Shown here: positions 20,798-32,844 of the stretch, in pieces
Layout of the letters: each line of letters starts with the position of its first letter
Position numbering within the stretch: the first letter of the stretch is position 1
DNA from: Diatrype stigma
Lineage: Eukaryota > Ascomycota > Sordariomycetes > Xylariales > Diatrypaceae
DNA: 64,000 nt
Reading direction: 5' to 3'
Assembly (NCBI GenBank): GCA_022225965.2
Contig: JAKJXP020000011.1
Coordinates: forward strand, 124,001-188,000
The notes under the pieces: model-generated
Told to the model about the DNA's origin: nothing
Databases searched by the model: none
Seen by the model: the letters and a program-made list of their open reading frames with translations, nothing else
Made by a program: the position numbers and the translations under genes

Positions 20798-23700
20798 CTA
20801 CATACTCCTACGTACATGGGCAGACGCACCCATCTGCTTGCATGAGGTGAAGCCTAGGCGTATCGTACAGCGTGATAAGAGCCTCTACCTACATTGCATG
20901 TGGTGTACTCACTCAATATTGATGGACAGCAACTGCTACATGAAATGTCTAATGTCAGGTACGAATGGTCACTTAGCTCGGATTGGCCAATTTTACTGAT
21001 AGAGCCTCCCATTTATCTTTGGACTGCTGAATTGTGCAACTCGAGAGAGCCGATTAATAACAGAGCCCCTGTCTGTCCTCTTTGAACTTTTCCGAGAGAC
21101 TTCAAGCTTCTTTTTTATCTGCGCGTTTTCCAGCAGCAAGACCTGAGCTACAGTACCTCATGTACCTGCACGTACTACTTACACGCCCTACCCCTAAGCA
21201 CACTACAATATCTGTAGATACATACAGTAAATACTCAAATACTGCTTCGTAGGTATCGATTATCTACTGCAATTACCTTTATGGACGCTGCTAGCCAGTG
21301 ACCGTACGCCGTAGTGGAAGCTACCGACCATCTTTGCCCAATACGGTTGGGATCTCACAACTGAGCAGTTGAGAGCGCGCTAACACCAGGGCAATGGAGC
21401 GGTCTTATGGCGGGGAAGGGCCCACTCATCCCACTACGGATTACTGTAGCTACATGGTCAGATGGTATACATATATTCGCACATAGACCCCTATACAATC
21501 TCGAGTAGAGATTCGCAGGTATGTGTAGTTGCCGTGTAGGTAGGTGTACGAAGTATGTGCGGATGTAGGTATGCAAATCTCTAGGTAGTCGGCTTCGGTC
21601 TGTAGTGCAGGTAGCGTCTCCTTCACCGCACCCTCGTCAGGTCAGAATTTTGTGCTGTGATGATGTGAAAGCCCTGAACAGAGACTATGTAGGTATAGTT
21701 GCTGGCGCTAGTTATGCGGAATGGATCGGTTGCCAAAATGTGACCGCGCGCTGCAAGTAGCTTCTTCGGGCTTTCCCCCCTCCCCCTGATGCAGCTCCGG
21801 CTTATCATAAGACCTATTACCTGGGTACACCACTGAGGTATACCACTAGGCATACTACCACTATATCTTCCTTGTACAATACTCTTCTTACCTACTAGGT
21901 ACCACCTATGCTGCATGATATTCTGATAGTTATGGCTATTTGGCTGCTAGCTACTTACCGAGGTAGGTATATAGATATGTGCGTGGTTAATAGGTATATG
22001 TGCGTGGTCAATACATACGTACTTAGGTACGGTGCTGTCTTATGTTCACCGACCCTCAGCATACATCCATGATATCTACCCAGGTATGCATCTCTATATC
22101 CCTATCTATATAGTATACCACCTAGGTACGCCTAGTCGTTAAGATGGTTGAGTCTCGCACTGGATCTGAGCCGTCACAGGACTGTTACTTACTTGATGGG
22201 GACCATGGGGTGCTAGAGTTACCACTCACTTTCTACATGTTCCAAGACCCGAGATACTGCAACATACCCAGGCTCTGAGGCTGCCAAGCTCACTCCATAC
22301 CCGCCCTGCTACCCAGGCTACGACCTAGGTACGCTACTACCCACCTAACGTGAGCTATCATCTACATGCCAGGCATGCTTGGGTAGTGGTAGCCCAAACG
22401 ACACACCTGCGTGCGAATGAGATAGGTCTGGTTCCTGCAGGTCTTCTCTGTTCTCATCCAGTCGACAGGCCGTCTGTTCTGTTGCATTCCACCTTTGCCC
22501 CTATTGCCCCAAGCAGGCACGTAAAGGACTGGCTTACTTACTGGCTAGCAACTCATGTATGTAGACGAGGAGGAGTTCTTTTCCCCTCACAAGAATTGCA
22601 GCCGATACAACGTGTTCCTGCATGAGGACCCCAGACAAGATAGGTGGGCGACAGCAAACTGCAAGGGAGGGTTTGAAAGAGAGAGGAAAAGGGGGTAGCA
22701 GAGGCAGCACTATCAAGGAGTAGTTTCCAGTCATGATACCTACTCAGTAGGTATGCTCCCTGCTCAACACTCGACATCCATCCCGGATACTGGGTAAGAT
22801 ACCGGGTAAGATTCAAAGATCCTGTCTTCGCCGGGAATGGTCGATGCCTGCTGATACTGGCTGACATCTCGTATTTGAGCCGCCGGGAGGCTGCCAGATG
22901 CATCCTTGGTCGATGTTGCTTGCCCCCCGTGCCGGTGCTGCCCTTCTATGGGTCAGTAGGTAGTAGGTAGGTATAGCTGCAAGCCAGTATAGTTCCAGGT
23001 TGCCAGCAGGTATATCTGCCAGTACCTAGGTAGGTAGTTATGGCTACATACTTCGTACATATGTAGATACATATACATACCAAGCCTGCCGATTTAGGGA
23101 CTCTCTATTCTGCCATTTCGAGCAATAGCTCAGCGGCATCCACTAGGAACAGGGAACCTTGAATGCCAGGTATCATACCTTCATAGGTACCCTGCTGGCC
23201 GGGGAATCGCTAACGAACGGCCAAGAACGGTTTTTCCGAGGCGATGGCTGAAGGTAGTGAACTACATGTATGTATGTACATGCCTAGTCCAACTACTACA
23301 AGATACCTAAGGTACAGCACGTTTCAGCATGCGTTCAATGCCAGCCCAACAGCTCCAACGTATCAGGGGGTTTGGTAGTTAACCTGTATGCATGCAAGTG
23401 GTAGTTGAGGTCCGTGAGCTCCCTCCTGGCTCCCAGGCTCCCAGGCTCCCTGGCTCCCTGGCTCCATGCTCCCACGGGTAGGTCAGAGATCGCAACTATG
23501 CGCGTGTGATCTGGCGTTCCTGGCGTTATAAATTGTCCGACAGCGGCTGTGATTCGACACCTGCAACAGCTTATCCCTCCCTCGCTCTCCCCTGCGTGCC
23601 AGCGTGGAGGTGTATAGATAGAGATTTCGGTAGGTATTATCTAAACTACCTACTTATTGCTCACTTCCCCATCCGTCGCCGTGAATGTCATCGTGACATT

Positions 23701-23818
23701 TCTACATACATCAGCACACGCATGCAGCAGCATTCGCACACCTATCAGGCATCAAGTACTACTTACACAAGACACAAATCTTACCGGGACTCGGGAGATA
23801 GCAGGAAGATGCATACCC

Positions 23819-23821
<3 letters not shown>

Positions 23822-23865
<44 letters not shown>
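23822..23865. repeat. (TG)22 dinucleotide microsatellite
   Basis: An uninterrupted TG/GT run of about 44 bp, the longest dinucleotide repeat in the window; likely polymorphic and able to adopt Z-DNA. Confidence 0.95.
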
Positions 23866-23869
<4 letters not shown>

Positions 23870-24284
23870 AACATCCATCTACGTCACACGGAGCCAGAAG
23901 ACCGCGTCTGCGCCTGTGGTGGCCGCCGCGACTGCGCGACTGCGCGACTGCGGCGCTGCCATACTGCTGCAAACATGCGGGAAACAATTCGGCCATTGGG
24001 GTTTCAACAATGCCTTGTTATCAAATCACATCGGCGAGAGGAAACGTAACTCGGAAACTCCATCAACTTGTTTACCTGCACGATCTTTCAGGGTTGTTTG
24101 TTTGGGGGCGACGTCCAATCACCAATTGGGCTGGGCCGCGTACCTGCTGAATCCTTCTACCTGTCTTTGGTATGTAAAACACCTCCGTGGGAAGAGCTGG
24201 CAGAAGCTGGCTACCTATGTAGGCAGGTAGGAACAGCGCCACGTTCTGCACGTAGCTTGTCAGACACGACTACCTAGACAGGCG

Positions 24285-24341
24285 ACAGGACAAGACAGGA
24301 TAGGACAGGATAGGACAGGACAGGACAGGACAGGACAGGAG
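24285..24341. repeat. (ACAGG)n pentanucleotide repeat with ATAGG variants
   Basis: About eleven ACAGG units, several changed to ATAGG or AAGAC-type variants. Pure units lie towards the right-hand end. Confidence 0.85.
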
Positions 24342-27300
24342 TGTCAGCTTGCCTTCCCCGAACGGGTCAATCGACTGGTCCAAAACGGTTACCAACGCCG
24401 ACAAGCCCGCCCCCGACTCGGCCGGCCCGTGTCTCTAGTTTGCATGCGTATAGGCAAACAGTATTATTGTAGATCGACAACGGTGCATAAATCGACTCGA
24501 TGGATGACTATCTGGCTTTCTGCCACAGAGGCTGAGCAGAGACACCTGTCCAAAACTACCAAAACCACCTATTCAACCTCGTATAGTAAATCGTACCGCC
24601 TCAGGTGTAGACACGGCTAGCTAGGATTTCTATTTATACGCCTGTCTGGCCCCTGACTCTGGTAGACGTATTGTACAAGGTTGGTATGCAGAACTTCTGT
24701 GAAGACAACAAGCAGTTCATCGCTTGTTCCTGACCGGGGCTGCCTCCGGGGTACCTTGGAATGATCTTGTCCCGCATATAGAGCTGCATATCCATTTGAT
24801 GGTAAACAAGAATGCGATGCTGGAGAACACGCAATTAATCATGTCGTACCCCGTAAGGTATATAAATGATTTTCAGTTGAACGCCCCTGGCCAATATGGA
24901 AACTACCTCGTACACGGCGAATGCAATTCGGGGTAATGATCCCATTTTCCTATGTTGTGCTCGCTAGCACGACATCATGGAGAGCATCACGGGGAAGCTC
25001 CCGTTGCCTATGTGTGCATTTGTGCTCCCCTCGGGCCCCTATAGCGTCACACATATGCGGAAGGGGCGTTACGCCCGATGTTTGAAATAGACATGACCGT
25101 GATAACGGCATGCCTACAGACGCACAGGCACGAGCCATTGGAAACTCACGACAGGATCTGCCAACGGCAACCAACTCGATCTCTGCTGTTCCGTACCTAC
25201 TGCCAATGATCCAGCACTTTCTTCGTACACCAATCAGTGCATACGAAAATTTAGAGTTGAATTTACACATGTTAATGATGAAACGTAAGGACCGCCGAAA
25301 CCGGTATACTCCGAGCTCTCCCCTTCCCCCCTTTTCTTCACGGCACCATCGTGTTACATGTGCCTACCTACCCACCTACCAAGTGCCTATCAATTACTAT
25401 ATACTGCATACGTTAAGGTATGTACCGGCTATAACATCGGATGCTTAACTACCTACTGAAGATCCGAGTTGTAGTTCACTCACACTCCAATCAACGTTCA
25501 TCTCGGCATGGGGCTCTGTTTGTTCGGAGACCGTTTGTTCGCGCGTTAAAGCCACCGATCTATCACCATCCATAGTTATTATAGCTAGTTGGCACTGCCA
25601 TTTCAACGAATGGAGTTTTCATCTGTGAGCCTACCCAGCTTACTACCTAGGTAGGTATTGCTTTATCAATCAAATCAATCATCCTGTCCCGATCCCAACC
25701 CCCAACCCCCTACTCCCTACCCCATTCCCCCCCCCCCCCCCAAGCCCCCCACAAGATCGCAGATCAGCCGAGATCATCACGTATACTTGCTAAGATAAGG
25801 CCCGAGAGGTGGACCGCTTCATCCTCTATTTAGTATATACGTGCAGGCTTATATGCACTATGCTGTGCCTTACCTTGATCATATCATATGACGGTGTCTA
25901 GCGGTAAACTACCTATACCTGAGCTATTGGCTATGAGTGAAGGAGGTGCGTAGTTGTGTATCATTAGCATTGGGCCGGAATTGGTCTGCCTATCTTCTGG
26001 TCCACTAATCGGATACTACGTACGAGGTAGAGTGGTTTATTTACGATATAATATATTCCTCGTCGCGTACCGCACCCCCGGGTATCATTCGCACGACCTA
26101 TAGGCCCTCTTTCACCCACACGTTCACCCAAACACGCATACATGAGTACAGCAGTTCTTCATTTAGAAGTAATTAGAGTAGATGATTGATTGGTCGAGCG
26201 CCGCTGGAATCATTGAGCCCAGATGTAGATTTACCAGAAAATAAACAAACGAACCAATACAACACCTGCATGGCCTGGTAAACACGTGTAAGCCTCCTAG
26301 AGGGTCGAGGTTTATATCGAGTCCATTGCCAATAATAGTCAAGTAGGTGGGCACAGAGCTCACATTAGCAATCTTTGAGACGACCAATCTGGAGGACGTA
26401 TTTCTGAACTAACGTTTATACTCATTCGCTCGCATATGTAGTAGTCCTATCATAAGCTTTACCCCTATTCTATCAATGTGTATCCTGCTTGCCTACTGGC
26501 ATGCACATAACATATCGATACCAGCATAGTGACATCACCCAATAACTCGATCCGAATTCCTTCCTGCGTGGCTACACAAATGCAAACGCGCGCACAGCGA
26601 CTCATGTTCATTGACACCATGCCGACCTATACTCTATGCACACTACTCCCTCATGAGCCCCTATTCTCTATTTGACGCCTCCACCTCCAGCCCTGTCCAG
26701 CCGTACTCGAGAGCGACTAAGCTTAGGGGGCACTCTGCCCCGTGTCTCGTGCCGTCAACCCCTATTCGCACCTCTACCTCTACCCAGAGATAGAGATGAC
26801 AGGTTCTAGTCTAGCTAAACCATTGATGGAATAGAGGTGTAGAGGTGCCTTCAATATATATGGAGCTGGCCAGGGTCTGGACATGGCCAGGAGAGATGGA
26901 GGCTGACGCGGGCAAAGAAGCAAGCATGAACCATCAACCATACACCGATGCAGTTCCAGCCCCGGGACGTCAGGGAGGTATCACCTAATTGCCAAGGAAT
27001 GGATTGAACGGCAGTAGGCGGTTCGTATGTGTACATGCATATAGACCGGCTGTCAGTTTCATTAGAGGGTAGGCATGTAGAAAAGCAGGCGGGAAATCAA
27101 CCAGCACTAACGCCAACTAAGGGGTGGTCGTATTTCGTAGGAGCCTTGCGTTGTTGATGCTCGATGATTTCGGTACTCCTCTCTTCCCGTGTACGCCCTT
27201 TTCTCCCCCCCCCCCCCTCGTTGTGGCTTCATCAAATCGTCTCTCGTAAATCATATGTTGACCTAGAAGTACGTGCGTAATCTAGGCTGGCTGACTGTCT

Positions 27301-27393
27301 GGCTGTCCTGCTGTGTCTTCCCTTTCGAAGAGAACAGGACAAAGGAGCCAAACCCCGGCTAGTACAATACCTGCCTACCCAGGCATCTATCTA

Positions 27394-28855
27394 TTACCGC
27401 GCAGCAGTAGTAGCAGGGGGAGCACCCGGCACACGTGTGCCGAGCTTCCCGGTGGTCAGGAACCCCTTATTGCCCATCTCGCTCCGCCAGCCGATGCCCA
27501 GGACGCCGAAGACGACGCGGCCGCCACCGGTGCCGTCCCACTCCTCGGGGATGAGGGTGGCGGCGCCCTCGGCCTCCTCCGCCACCACGAAGCAGCACTG
27601 CTCCACCTCGCCGGGGTGCAGGACAGGCTTGTTGTTCATCACCGCCCCATTACCACTTACACCTCCGCCACCAGGGGTAGTAATGGTGCCGGTACTGGCA
27701 CCACTGCTACCCCAGTAATTGCAGTCGGCGTATCGGAGTCCGGGCTCGAGGTCGAGGCCGACGCGCTCGAGCTGCATGACGTCCTCGCTGCAGTTCTCGA
27801 GCTGGGCCTCCATGGCCCAAGATCTGCCAGGTTTCCAACTCGACTTGGGTTTGGATTTCCCCTTGACTCCCTTGCCCTTCTTCCCTTTCTCCGATAGCGA
27901 TGCCGATGGCGACGAAGACATTAGTAGCGGCAGCGGGAGGGGGCTAATCTTGGTGCGCACGATCAGCGACCCCTTACAGATAAACTGGTACAGCTTGCGG
28001 AAGGTGCGGGTGCGGCCCGATGTCTCCGTAGCCTCGTAGTAGCTGACCGTCACGGCGAGCACGTGGTTGCCCTCCTCTTTGAGGTCGAAGTTGACGATGC
28101 GCTGGAGCGTCTGGCCGGGGTCGAGGTCCGTTCCGTCTTTGCCGCCGCCGCCGCCACCCTTCTTAGTTTCTCCGTCTCCGCCGCCATCATCATCATCCTG
28201 CTCCTCCACATGCTTTCCGCTTGGGAGGGAAAGGGAGGAGGGACCTAGGACTAGCTTCTGTACCGCGCTCCCCGACCCGGGTGTCTTCATCTCTGCCTCG
28301 ATGCGCACATCGCGGATGAACCTCTTTTTCTGCTGCTGCTGCTGTTGCTGCACTGATAGCTGGGTACTGCTGCCGCCACTAGCGGGCTCGGGTTCGGGAG
28401 GGATGTCGTGGTTCGCGCACAGCGTGCAGCTGAACGTCTCTCCGACGTAGGCGGACCCGAACGACGGCGGCAGGTTCAGGATGGGGGCTAGCAAGAAGGG
28501 GGCGGAGTTTGTATTGCTGCTGCTGTTCGTGGCTTCGGCGGTGGTGCTACCGTATGCGAGGGATGCGGGCATGAGAGCTGTCGCTTCTGATGTGTCATGA
28601 TGAGGGCTTTGGGCGGACGAGAGGAAAGGTGACTGGAGGGGATGCTGGGCCACAAGGGATGGTCGGGAGAGTCTATATATATAAAGAGTGACATCAGTCC
28701 CATGCTTTGCTCTAGCTCCCTCCTTGGTTCAAAGGGCTCTATTATCCCCGAGGCTACCGACGAGAAAATAGGGGTAGTACATACCGTAGCACCTTGAGAG
28801 AGACCGAGTGCGGCTCCTTGACGGGGTCGATGGAGGGATAACGCTGATGGCTCAT
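27394..28855 (-). CDS. TRAPPC13: TRAPPC13 (DUF974) trafficking protein particle complex subunit, 449 aa, 2 exons
   Basis: Exon 1 is 28855-28785 and exon 2 is 28672-27394. The 112-nt intron (GTATGT donor, ATATAG acceptor) joins HSVSLKVLR to LSRPSLVAQHPLQSPF, a well-conserved TRAPPC13 N-terminus; total 1,350 nt. The body carries LPPSFGSAYVGETFSCTLCANHD (about 85-110), a poly-Gln run with the strand RFIRDVRIEAEMKT, and then a fungal insertion of acidic and poly-Gly residues (about 180-215). It resumes with LQRIVNFDLKEEGNHVLAVTVSYYE and FRKLYQFICKGSLIVRTKI. A Lys/Gly/Ser-rich insert near 285-305 precedes the C-terminal LEAQLENCSEDVMQLERVGLD strand. TRAPPC13 is a beta-sandwich subunit of the TRAPPIII/II-type tethering complexes in ER-Golgi and autophagic traffic. 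The first exon is only 24 codons and easy to miss. Confidence 0.92.
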
Positions 28856-29509
28856 GGCGAAGAGGCGCGAGGCATCACAAGACAAGGAATAGGTGTGTCG
28901 TGTAGCCGTTGCTCAATGTACGTATCGTATGCGCAATCTCCAGTAACGATTGATACGAAATCCCTGGATATCAACAACCTGGAACAGCTACTACTTCTTA
29001 CTAGGTAGTCTACTACATGCGCCGGTCAGGATCACGATATGTGGAGGTGCTAAGCCAATGTCATACTTCGGACCTTCAATCAGGAATAATTAAGTGAACT
29101 TGGTGAACTTTTATTAATTAGGTACTCAAGTAAGTAATAAGTTGCTTTCGTTGGGTCACATTTCGTCAGGTAACAGCCAAGCCAAGCCCACTTGATAGCT
29201 TTATCGATAGCGCTTACCATAGCGGCTAATAAAGGAGGGGTTGCAGGACTAAAATCCTTCTCCACAACCCCCCTTTTACCCCGTGTAGATCCTTTTCAGG
29301 GGTCCAGGCCAACCTGCCGACAATTGGCAATAAGAACTATTTCATATCTCAATTTTCAAATACTATTGCGAAAGTAGGTAGGATGGCAACAGAGACTGAA
29401 TGGCATGTATATCTAATATTTATACATATTTGGTACAATTGACACAGTAATATCCCACACAACCGTTTTATGACAGGTAAATTGGTATTATAAATAGCCC
29501 GTGATATCA
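28856..29509. other. Promoter of TRAPPC13 and 3' region of the GTPase gene
   Basis: About 650 bp between two genes of the same orientation. AT-rich from 29080 to 29500. No gene or structured element recognised. Confidence 0.55.
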
Positions 29510-32327
29510 CTACCCCTGGCTACCGCTGCCACCATAGCCACCACCGCCACCACTACCACCATAATGACCACCTCCCCCCACCCGCTCCCGCATACGCTGC
29601 TTCTCGAGCTTCTTAGCGCCCTTCATGCTCTTCCGGGGCCGCTTGCGCTTCTGCGCGGCCGTCACCTTCGGCTTGTTCAGCATCCAGCCGTTGAGCGGTC
29701 GGCGGTAGCCGATGAACTTGCCCTCGGGGCTGTACACGTCGATTATGGGCCAGTTGGGCTCTTGTGGCTCCTGTTCTAGGTTCTGCCATGGGTCCTGGGG
29801 CCGGGTCCACTCGGTTGCAAAGTCGAATCCTGATTCGGGTTCTTCCGGAGTCGGCGGGGGAGTTCGCATCGGCGGCGACAGAGGGGTTCGTTGCTGCTTC
29901 TTCTTTTTACTCGGATCCTCTGCTAGAGCTTCCAGCCTTTCCAGCGCGGTCATCCCGTCGTCCGGCTCTGGTCGGTATTGAGATTGGTAGGTCTCTTGTG
30001 CTTCGGCTAGCGGCGAAGGGGTCTGCTTCATCGTTGGCTGCTTATTCGGATCCTCCGTCAGAGCTCCTAACCTCTCTAACGCCGCAAGCGGTTCCTCGGG
30101 CTGCTCTGGTTGGGATTGAGGTTGATCGCTTTCTTCTTCCTCAGGTTGTGACGCATAGGTATCCTCCATCATCTGCTCCTCCTGTTCATTTGCATCATCC
30201 GCCGTAGTTTCTGGCTTCTCGAACGCCTTCCCGAACGCCGACAGGGACTCCTCGAATGGCTCTGACTGAGATTGAGGTGGGATTCTCTCTTCCCGACCTT
30301 CTCCTTCTCCCTCGGGTTGCGGCGGATTCGCGGCAGCAGCAGCGGCGACCGCGGCCCTGATGGGATCCGCGCTAGGGGCAAGCAGTTGCTTCGTGCGCAC
30401 CTGCGCGGTGACCTCGACCCAGCCGACGCCGTCGATCAGAATGTCGGCCGAGAGGACGCGGTAGGGAAGCCTCTCAACATCCAGGTGCACCGAGTCCTTT
30501 CTCGTGATGGGTCCGGTGCGCTGCTTGGTGACGTCCCACTTCAGCGGGAAGGAGCCGGCGAGCTTGATCTTCTCGCCCGTGCCCGGGACGGCGATGTTCT
30601 CGACGTTCACATCGCTCGTCTGCTCCTGGATCCCGATGGCCTTCTCGGTCGCGGTGAGATGCGGCTCGATCGGCGTGAACGCGTACGACAGTACGACAGG
30701 CGCTGGATCCCTGGGCGTGATGCGGATGAGACCCCCGATCAGCAACGACTGGCCAGGTTTGATGACCATCTGCTCGGGCACGATCCGGTTTTTCATGATC
30801 AGGTGCTTCCGATGCTCTTCCCTTACATAATGCTCGAGCTGTGTACGCTCCAATCCAGGCATGTCGATCAACTCGCCTCGTCCGTTTCCAAACGGTACAC
30901 GGATAGGCGACGCAGTGGTTCCGGGAAGATCGGAGACCAGAGGCATTTCAGGGTACTGAATCTCCTTCGGAGCAGGAGGAAGTAGTGCGTAGGTATCAAG
31001 TACGTCATCCTGAAGTGAGAGATGTCTTTCAGCCCCCCGAATGGACGGGGTTGATGCCATAGTTTCGGGCGATATGGCGTTTTTGTTCTTATTGGGAAAC
31101 ATATCGACGGCAATCTGATGCTCTGATGGGCTCAAGTTCATCCTACCTTTTGGGAATACTGCCTCGAATAGTTGACTCTTGCCGACGTTGACCTTGCCGA
31201 TCATCCATCCAGCACCACCTCGTTTCCAAATATCCTCCTTCAACTCTTTCGTCCACCAGCTCCTCCTAGCGCTGACACAGCGAATATTTCCTAGCCGAAC
31301 ATTACGGGCACTTCGACCTAGCACGTCTCGCAACACGGCTTGGAGATACGGTAAGAGCCGATCGACCTGGGCTTTGGTAGGAGCTAGCAAGTCGGAGCGA
31401 GTGATGATGAAGCTCAGCTCAGTCTTTTGGTCATGGAAGAAGCGACCTACTGTAGATCGACGATTCTTGGTGCGCAAGGGCATGAGGTCTAGGAATTTAT
31501 GTATTTCGGGGAGAATTGACATTGGGAAATCGGCGGCGTCGATGACGTGGTAAACATGATTGTATTTGTATGGCGACTCCATCAGCGTATCTTTTATGGA
31601 GTCGATTGAAGGGTGAAAGATGGACTTCCCAGAGTGCTCATGTAGCAAAAGATGACATCTCTCACACATGGGGGGCTTTGGTGGCTTTGGTTCAGCTAGA
31701 GTGTATCAATCAGCATGATGATATATAGGATATGAAGGGACCATACTATGTCTAGGGTTACGTACGTCCTGCATCTGCTACGCTCAGGCCGAGCGCCTCC
31801 ACATCAACGCCATGTTCCTTCAGGTATTCGGGATCCATGTCCTTGAGGACATCTTCCACGATCTGATCCTCTTTCCGAGTCCTTTTTGTTTGCTGTTCCG
31901 CACCTATATACCTCCGGACAGCTTTGCGCTTCAGGTCGTAGTACCCAGGTTGGTCGGGCAGGGAGAATTGCGCGAAAGCGCCACAACCCGTGCATTGCCG
32001 TGGAAGCTTATGAACTGCCAGGCTTTCAAGAGCAGACTCTAGGTCTGCATCTGGTGGTGCATCTGGTGCTATATCTGGTGATGATATAGCAGTAGACGGA
32101 TCTGCTTCTGCTTCTGCATGGAAGCGCCGCCGCTGCTGTGGCCTCCATTGCAGACTGCGAACCCTCGATGTCGATGTCGGCGCAACTGAAGCCAGGCTCC
32201 GGCGATGCAAGGAAGACGGCCGGACGGACGGGCAAAGGAAGACCGGTAACTCTACATGAGATGATGGCTTCTCAGTGATCCTGAGGGCATTGTTTAACCA
32301 TCTCGATATCGGAGCCCGGTGTAGCAT
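29510..32327 (-). CDS. GEP3: Mitochondrial circularly permuted GTPase, Gep3/Mtg3 (YqeH) family, 915 aa, 2 exons
   Basis: Exon 1 is 32327-31766 and exon 2 is 31695-29510. A 70-nt intron (GTACGT donor, CTCTAG acceptor) joins VADAG to PEPKPPKPPMCERCH; total 2,748 nt. The N-terminus is Arg/Ser-rich with few acids, consistent with a mitochondrial targeting sequence. A zinc finger is formed by C112/C115 (CTGCG) and C198/C201 (CERC), the pair lying on opposite sides of the splice. GTPase motifs follow in permuted order: G4-like TRSD, G5-like CVSAR, then the P-loop GKVNVGKSQ and G3-like DLPGTT. YqeH relatives assist small ribosomal subunit assembly, and yeast Gep3 acts on mitochondrial 15S rRNA. The last 250 residues are a fungal extension with degenerate repeats and a basic Arg/Lys plus Gly/Tyr tail, a possible RNA-binding end. 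The family call is firm. Confidence 0.92.
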
Positions 32328-32844
32328 CTCCCACAGTGCAGCAGGACCACATGCGCCTCCTTTCTTTTGTTATGCGATGCGAGGATTCGGATGCAGCTTC
32401 GAACTTGGAGACATTTCCACTCCAAAATTTGCGATGGTAAAATTTATGCGCCAAGCCAATGACGTTGAAAGGTTGAAAGGTTGAAAGTGGCACTATAACT
32501 TTCTTATCGATAAGATTCACAGCTTCGGGGGGAGGTCCAGGGACCTACTGTGTACTAGTTACTTAGTATGTATGTAGTATAATGGGAGTAGAATGGAACA
32601 CATTAGTTACCTGGTTCAGACAATTAGCGATTACTTACAGGCACCACGTCCACCTGAACAATTGACAACTCACCAGACTCCCCACCAACCAACGCCACCA
32701 ACACCGCCAGTATTATTTGTTGTTCGAATAAATAACACCACAGATCTCGCGCCAACCACGACCAGGACCAAAACTCGAGCTATTCAAGCCAATTCCAAAT
32801 CCAAGTCCAAGTCAACCCTCAGCAAAGTTGCCATCCAGAACGAA
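32328..32844. promoter_or_regulatory. Divergent promoter region of the GEP3-like and GET2 genes
   Basis: About 517 bp separate the two start codons. The region contains three tandem GTTGAAAG units (32464-32487) and a perfect 14-bp palindrome TCTTATCGATAAGA (32502-32515). The palindrome holds two overlapping inverted GATA motifs and is also similar to the DRE word TATCGATA. Regulation by a GATA-type factor is possible but unproven. A 5' frame from 32593 is read as leader, not protein. Confidence 0.55.

Larger units (their letters stand above)
18903..27393. other. 8.5-kb gene-free, repeat-rich region
   Basis: None of the frames here (longest 214 codons at 23506-24150, which runs through a GT repeat) has family features, consistent codon use or plausible splice partners. 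The DNA is full of short repeats: CTTGT (19743-19765), TAGG (20771-20797), GGCTCC-type (23424-23468), GT (23822-23865), ACAGG (24285-24341), poly-C (25727-25741, 27205-27217), and many TACCTA/TAGGTA words with a TACCTAGGTA palindrome at 23023-23032 and 25644-25653. A non-coding RNA or a very divergent gene cannot be excluded. Confidence 0.6.

Noticed and set aside
23506..24150. 214-codon frame across the GT microsatellite
   Set aside because: It is kept open mainly by the TG repeat (Val-Cys translation) and has no other coding signal.
18903..27393. Transposon or Starship-like element in the gene desert
   Set aside because: No transposase, reverse transcriptase or tyrosine recombinase motif and no terminal repeats or target duplications were seen.
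32593..32844. 84-residue N-terminal extension of Get2 from an upstream in-frame ATG
   Set aside because: Thr/Pro/Lys low-complexity translation in front of the standard Get2 N-terminus, and it would consume the divergent promoter.
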